A stretch of DNA of 64,000 nt from Gammaproteobacteria bacterium. GTDB lineage: Bacteria > Pseudomonadota > Gammaproteobacteria > Ga0077536. The DNA is taken from NCBI GenBank assembly GCA_024235015.1, contig JACKNG010000001.1, positions 186,001 through 250,000 on the forward strand, read 5' to 3'. The notes beneath the pieces were generated by a model that saw only the letters and a list, made by a program, of their open reading frames with translations, was not told the DNA's origin and ran no database searches. The position numbers were made by a program, and so were the translations under genes. Each line of letters begins with the position of its first letter. Within the stretch, counting starts at the first letter, position 1. Below are positions 61,182 through 64,000 of this stretch, piece by piece.

Positions 61182-61411
61182 GGCTCGTTCCTCCATGACG
61201 TTGCGGGTGCCGCGCGTTGCGTGCAGGAACGGGATATTGCCACAGCGCCGGTTGCCCGGCGCAGCTAGCTGCCACTACGACACCGCGGCGGACCTGCCGC
61301 GGCCCGGTCCGCCGCCCCGGCGCGCCGGCCACACCGTTGCACACGTCGAGCCGTGCCGCGCGCGGCCGTGTTGGGGAAAACGGCTCGCGCCATTACACTC
61401 GCCGGGCAGTC

Positions 61412-62170
61412 ATGGGCATCACCGAATACAGCATCCTGGTCGTCGTCGGCGTCGCGGCGGGTTTCATCAACGTCGTCGCCGGTGGCGGCTCGATGCTGAC
61501 CGTGCCCGCCCTGGTGCTGATGGGCGTGCCCGGGGCGGTCGCCAACGGCACCAACCGTATCGCGATCATCGCGCAGACGCTGGCCGCCAGCGCGACCTTC
61601 TTCCGCCGCGGGGTGCGCGACCTGCGCCTCTCGGCGACGCTGGCCGTTGCGCTGCTGCCGGGCGCTATCCTCGGCGCCTGGACCGGCGCGCACATCGGCG
61701 GCGAGTGGTTCAATCGCCTGCTCGCCGGCGTGATGGTCGCGGTCATGCTGACCATGGGACTGGAGAACCGGGTCAAGCGCGCCGCCGCGGCGGCCGTGAC
61801 CGGCACGACCCTGCGACGGCCGCTGCTCACCCATGCGCTCATCGCCGTCATCGGTTTCTACGGCGGCATCATCCACATCGGCATCGGCTTCCTGATCATG
61901 TTCGTCCTGCACCGCGTCGGCGGGCTCGACCTCGTGCGGGTGAACATGCACAAGATGGTCATCGTCATTCCGTACTCGGTCGTCGCGCTCGGCATCTTCT
62001 GGGCCGAGAGTGGCATCCTGTGGTGGGCCGGTCTCGCCCTCGCCGTGGGTAACGCGGCCGGTGGTTGGCTGGGTGCCCACCTGTCGATCACCCGCGGCGA
62101 ACGCTTCATCCGCATCGCCTTCAACCTGTGCATCGTCGCCTTGATCCTGCGCCTGGTTTTCGGCCAGTGA
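61412..62170 (+). CDS. TauE/SafE-family (TSUP) membrane permease
   Basis: The 252-residue protein has about eight transmembrane segments in two halves with VNVVAGGGSMLTVPAL near the start and HIGIGFLIMFVLHRVGGLDL in the second half, the paired TSUP motifs. It exports or imports sulfonates, sulfite or other small anions. ATG 61412 is used because the longer frame upstream lacks hydrophobic sequence and is out of type. Substrate not determinable. Confidence 0.9.
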   Translation: MGITEYSILVVVGVAAGFINVVAGGGSMLTVPALVLMGVPGAVANGTNRIAIIAQTLAASATFFRRGVRDLRLSATLAVALLPGAILGAWTGAHIGGEWFNRLLAGVMVAVMLTMGLENRVKRAAAAAVTGTTLRRPLLTHALIAVIGFYGGIIHIGIGFLIMFVLHRVGGLDLVRVNMHKMVIVIPYSVVALGIFWAESGILWWAGLALAVGNAAGGWLGAHLSITRGERFIRIAFNLCIVALILRLVFGQ

Positions 62171-62231
62171 CGGGAGCCACGACGACCGTGCCCGCGCACG
62201 CCGACCCGGGTCCGGGAGGCCCCCTGCGACG

Positions 62232-63068
62232 ATGAGCGAACCCCTGCCCAAGATCCTGTGCGTCGACGACGAGCCCGATTGCGCCAACCTGCTCGAGCGT
62301 CACCTGGGCGGACAGTTCGACTGCGTCCTGGCCGGCGACGGCGCCGCTGCGCTGGCAGCGCTGGAGGCGCAGGGACCGTTTGCCGTCGTCGTCAGCGATT
62401 ACGCCATGCCCGGCACGGATGGCACGGCGCTGCTCGCCGAGATCAAGGCACGCCAACCGGACACGGTCGGCATCCTGCTCACCGCGGTCGACGACCTCGA
62501 CGTCGCGGTCCGGGCCTTGAACGCGGGGGCCGTGTTCCGCTTCGTCCGCAAGCCGTGGACGGCGACGGAAATCGTCACCGCGGTGCGCGAAGCGGCTGCC
62601 TATGCCGAGCTCGTGGCCAACGAGCGACGCCTGCGCGAGCAGTTGGCCCGCGTCAACGCCGAGCTCGACGAAAAGCTCCAGGACCTGGACGAGGCCAACC
62701 AGCTGCTCGAGTACTGGGTCGAGTTCAGCCCGGCGATCCTGTACAGCTTCAGCTGGGACGGCGCCCAGCTGCGACCGAGCTACATCGGCAAGAACTTCCT
62801 GCGCCTGACCGGTTACGAACGCACGACCGCGGTCATCGAGCCCGGTTTCTGGCCGGGGCTGATGAACGCGAGCGACCGTGCGCGCTACCAGGCACTGCTC
62901 GACGAGTTGCTCGCAGGCGAACGCCTGCACGGCGTGGTGGAGTACGCCATCCGTCACCGCGACGGCAACCCGGTCCTCGTGATCGACTCGATGCGGGCCG
63001 TCCAGGATGGTGACGGGCATACCCTGGAAGTTCTGGGGGCATGGTTGGACATCTCGGCAAGAGACTGA
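62232..63068 (+). CDS. Response regulator with coiled coil and PAS domain
   Basis: The 278-residue protein has a receiver domain (residues 1-125) with acidic pair VDDE, phosphoacceptor Asp56 in VVSDYAMPG, Thr84 and Lys107 in VRKPW. A coiled-coil helix (about 128-162) leads to a PAS domain (about 165-278; YWVEFSPAILYSFSWDG). No DNA-binding, GGDEF, EAL or kinase domain follows, so it probably works by protein contact. No partner kinase is visible. Confidence 0.9.
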   Translation: MSEPLPKILCVDDEPDCANLLERHLGGQFDCVLAGDGAAALAALEAQGPFAVVVSDYAMPGTDGTALLAEIKARQPDTVGILLTAVDDLDVAVRALNAGAVFRFVRKPWTATEIVTAVREAAAYAELVANERRLREQLARVNAELDEKLQDLDEANQLLEYWVEFSPAILYSFSWDGAQLRPSYIGKNFLRLTGYERTTAVIEPGFWPGLMNASDRARYQALLDELLAGERLHGVVEYAIRHRDGNPVLVIDSMRAVQDGDGHTLEVLGAWLDISARD

Positions 63069-63159
63069 GCAGGCAGGAGTTTTCCTTCCCTTGCCCGGCA
63101 ATTCTGAGAACGTTTCGCAGAAAAGTCTGCTAATTTTATGAAATAGAAAGAGAAACCGA

Positions 63160-63188
63160 TTGACTTAAATTGAAGGTATCGCTATAAA
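63160..63188 (+). promoter_or_regulatory. Strong sigma-70 promoter for the PilZ-like gene
   Basis: TTGACT (63160-63165), a 17-base spacer and TATAAA (63183-63188) form a near-consensus promoter in an AT-rich gap; the start is expected near 63195. A small hairpin GCAGA/TCTGC (63117-63130) before it may end the response-regulator transcript. Confidence 0.75.
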
Positions 63189-63207
63189 TAAACTTCGCAA
63201 CACCCTA

Positions 63208-63222
63208 ATAATCATCGATTAT
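63208..63222 (+). promoter_or_regulatory. Inverted repeat downstream of the PilZ-like promoter
   Basis: ATAATC-ATC-GATTAT is a perfect 6-base inverted repeat 13 bases after the expected transcription start. Its position in the 5' untranslated region suggests a repressor operator. Confidence 0.4.
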
Positions 63223-63244
63223 CCTGATTTGCGAGGTCTGGTCC

Positions 63245-63688
63245 ATGCAACAACACAAACTGCCCGCTGGACCCGGCGGCCCGCCGCCGATGATGCCCAA
63301 CCCCGGGGCCTATACCGACCCCGAGCGCCTGGATGACATCCATAACGATTTCATACCGCATCCGGCGCAGTTTCCGCTCAGGTACCGGCGGCGCAGCGCG
63401 TTGCCCTGGCGTCACAAGGAATCGTCACCCGTGGCGGGTGACGTCGGCCTGAGCTTCCATTCACCGAAGTACGTGCCGGCCGGCACGCGTCTCGATCTCG
63501 AGATCCCGTTGCGCGGCGTGACCCAGCGCTTCACCGCCACGGTGGTACTCGTACGCGAGGTCGACGGGGGTTTCGAACTCGGCCTGTGGTTCGCCTCGTC
63601 GGACGACGCCTCCCGTGCGCGGATCGTGGAGAAGATCTGCCACACCGAGTGCTACCTGCGCGCGCGCCGCGAACGCGGCGCCAACTGA
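63245..63688 (+). CDS. PilZ-like domain protein
   Basis: The 147-residue protein has a PilZ-like beta pattern: YRRRSALPWRHKE then GDVGLSFHSPKYVPAGTRLDLEIPL and a closing VREVDGGFELGLWF strand. The RxxxR loop of true c-di-GMP receptors is imperfectly kept (RRRSALPWR) and the usual (D/N)xSxxG has the altered form GDVGLSF, so nucleotide binding may be weak or absent. A Pro/Gly/Met-rich tract (residues 7-20) starts the protein. GAGGT precedes ATG 63245. It could work with the response regulator upstream. Confidence 0.75.
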   Translation: MQQHKLPAGPGGPPPMMPNPGAYTDPERLDDIHNDFIPHPAQFPLRYRRRSALPWRHKESSPVAGDVGLSFHSPKYVPAGTRLDLEIPLRGVTQRFTATVVLVREVDGGFELGLWFASSDDASRARIVEKICHTECYLRARRERGAN

Positions 63689-63737
63689 CCCGCGGCGGCT
63701 ACGGCCCGCCGCCGTCGCGGTGGGCCGTCATCGCGGC

Positions 63738-64000
63738 TCAGGCCGCGCTTTCGCGATGCTCTTCCCCCGCCGCCGTGCCAGCCACTTCGGCGCTCGGCTC
63801 AGTGTCCTCGATCACCAGTCCGGGACGCTTGAATTCATCCAGTTGCGGCAGGTCTTCGCGGGTGTCGCACAGGCTCACCGCGCTCTTGGCCATGTGGGTG
63901 TAGAGCGTGCGGTACTGCTCGGTCATCTGGTGCATGAGATCGGCCGTCTCCTGGAAATGGCCGTTGACCCCGCGCTTGTAATCCGCGAACTCCGCCTCCA
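63738..64000 (-). CDS. YhcB/ZapG (DUF1043) homologue (5' truncated)
   Basis: The frame enters from beyond base 64000 and ends at 63738, with about 87 residues visible. It reads EAEFADYKRGVNGHFQETADLMHQMTEQYRTLYTHMAKSA in parts, which matches the conserved DUF1043 region of YhcB (for example HFxxTADLxxxLTxxYRxLYxHLA). YhcB is an inner-membrane protein linked to cell division and envelope growth; the transmembrane helix expected at the start lies outside the window. The tail is acidic (EDTEPSAEVAG). It converges with the PilZ-like gene. Confidence 0.85.
   Translation of the reverse strand, partial: EAEFADYKRGVNGHFQETADLMHQMTEQYRTLYTHMAKSAVSLCDTREDLPQLDEFKRPGLVIEDTEPSAEVAGTAAGEEHRESAA

Overview
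The window is a GC-rich, gene-dense bacterial chromosome segment with no rRNA, tRNA, CRISPR array, phage or transposase genes that I can see. Several genes point to a gammaproteobacterium: a YhcB/ZapG (DUF1043) homologue at the right edge, an E. coli-type PyrC, a Prc-type tail-specific protease, RNase D, a LolC/E permease, a DUF4197 protein and a secreted FKBP isomerase. Genus and species cannot be set from sequence reading alone; the many CoA-linked catabolic genes suggest a free-living degrader of hydrophobic organic compounds.

Positions 1-28937 look like an accessory catabolic region. A minus-strand block (745-3814) encodes a phosphotriesterase-fold hydrolase, an SDR and a luciferase-like flavin monooxygenase. 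A LysR regulator (4563-5483) lies just before an AT-rich promoter carrying a LysR-like dyad. A plus-strand operon follows (5680-14046): a small unknown protein, alpha/beta hydrolase, acyl-CoA dehydrogenase, aldehyde dehydrogenase, Zn alcohol dehydrogenase, CaiB/BaiF CoA-transferase, exported cyclase-family hydrolase and double-hotdog MaoC hydratase. After a three-unit palindromic repeat array come an SDR and an HSL-type esterase. Next is an envelope module: DUF1329 protein, HEAT-repeat protein, DUF1302 outer-membrane protein and RND/MMPL transporter, with a flavin reductase and a YCF48-like propeller divergently transcribed. A GST and a thiolase close the region. The inferred logic is passage of a hydrophobic substrate through the envelope module, oxygenation by the two-component flavin system, hydrolysis, alcohol-to-acid oxidation, CoA transfer and beta-oxidation.

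Positions 29043-35361 hold an L-2-hydroxyglutarate oxidase, a stand-alone APS kinase, a D-2-hydroxyacid dehydrogenase-like flavoprotein, an unknown 305-residue protein and an acyl-CoA ligase. Positions 35496-42853 contain two runs of start/stop-overlapping genes: pyrC, bioA and an unknown gene; then a PutP-like symporter, a DCC/lipase-maturation-factor fusion and an SGNH lipoprotein, with a rhomboid protease between the runs.

Positions 42946-56858 are mostly housekeeping or stress genes: FKBP, RNase D, Prc, a Mug-like glycosylase, EamA transporter, HDAC-fold deacetylase, enoyl-CoA hydratase, a two-subunit molybdenum hydroxylase, MsrA and a TlpA-like thioredoxin. At 57002-57112 an AT-rich gap holds a close match to a sigma-54 promoter, followed exactly at the predicted start by two hairpins and a T-tract, just before a lone lolC/E gene. 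This is the best candidate here for an undescribed regulatory RNA. The right end carries a GlnD-like nucleotidyltransferase, an SDR, a TauE/SafE permease, a response-regulator/PAS protein, a PilZ-like protein with a strong promoter, and the yhcB fragment.
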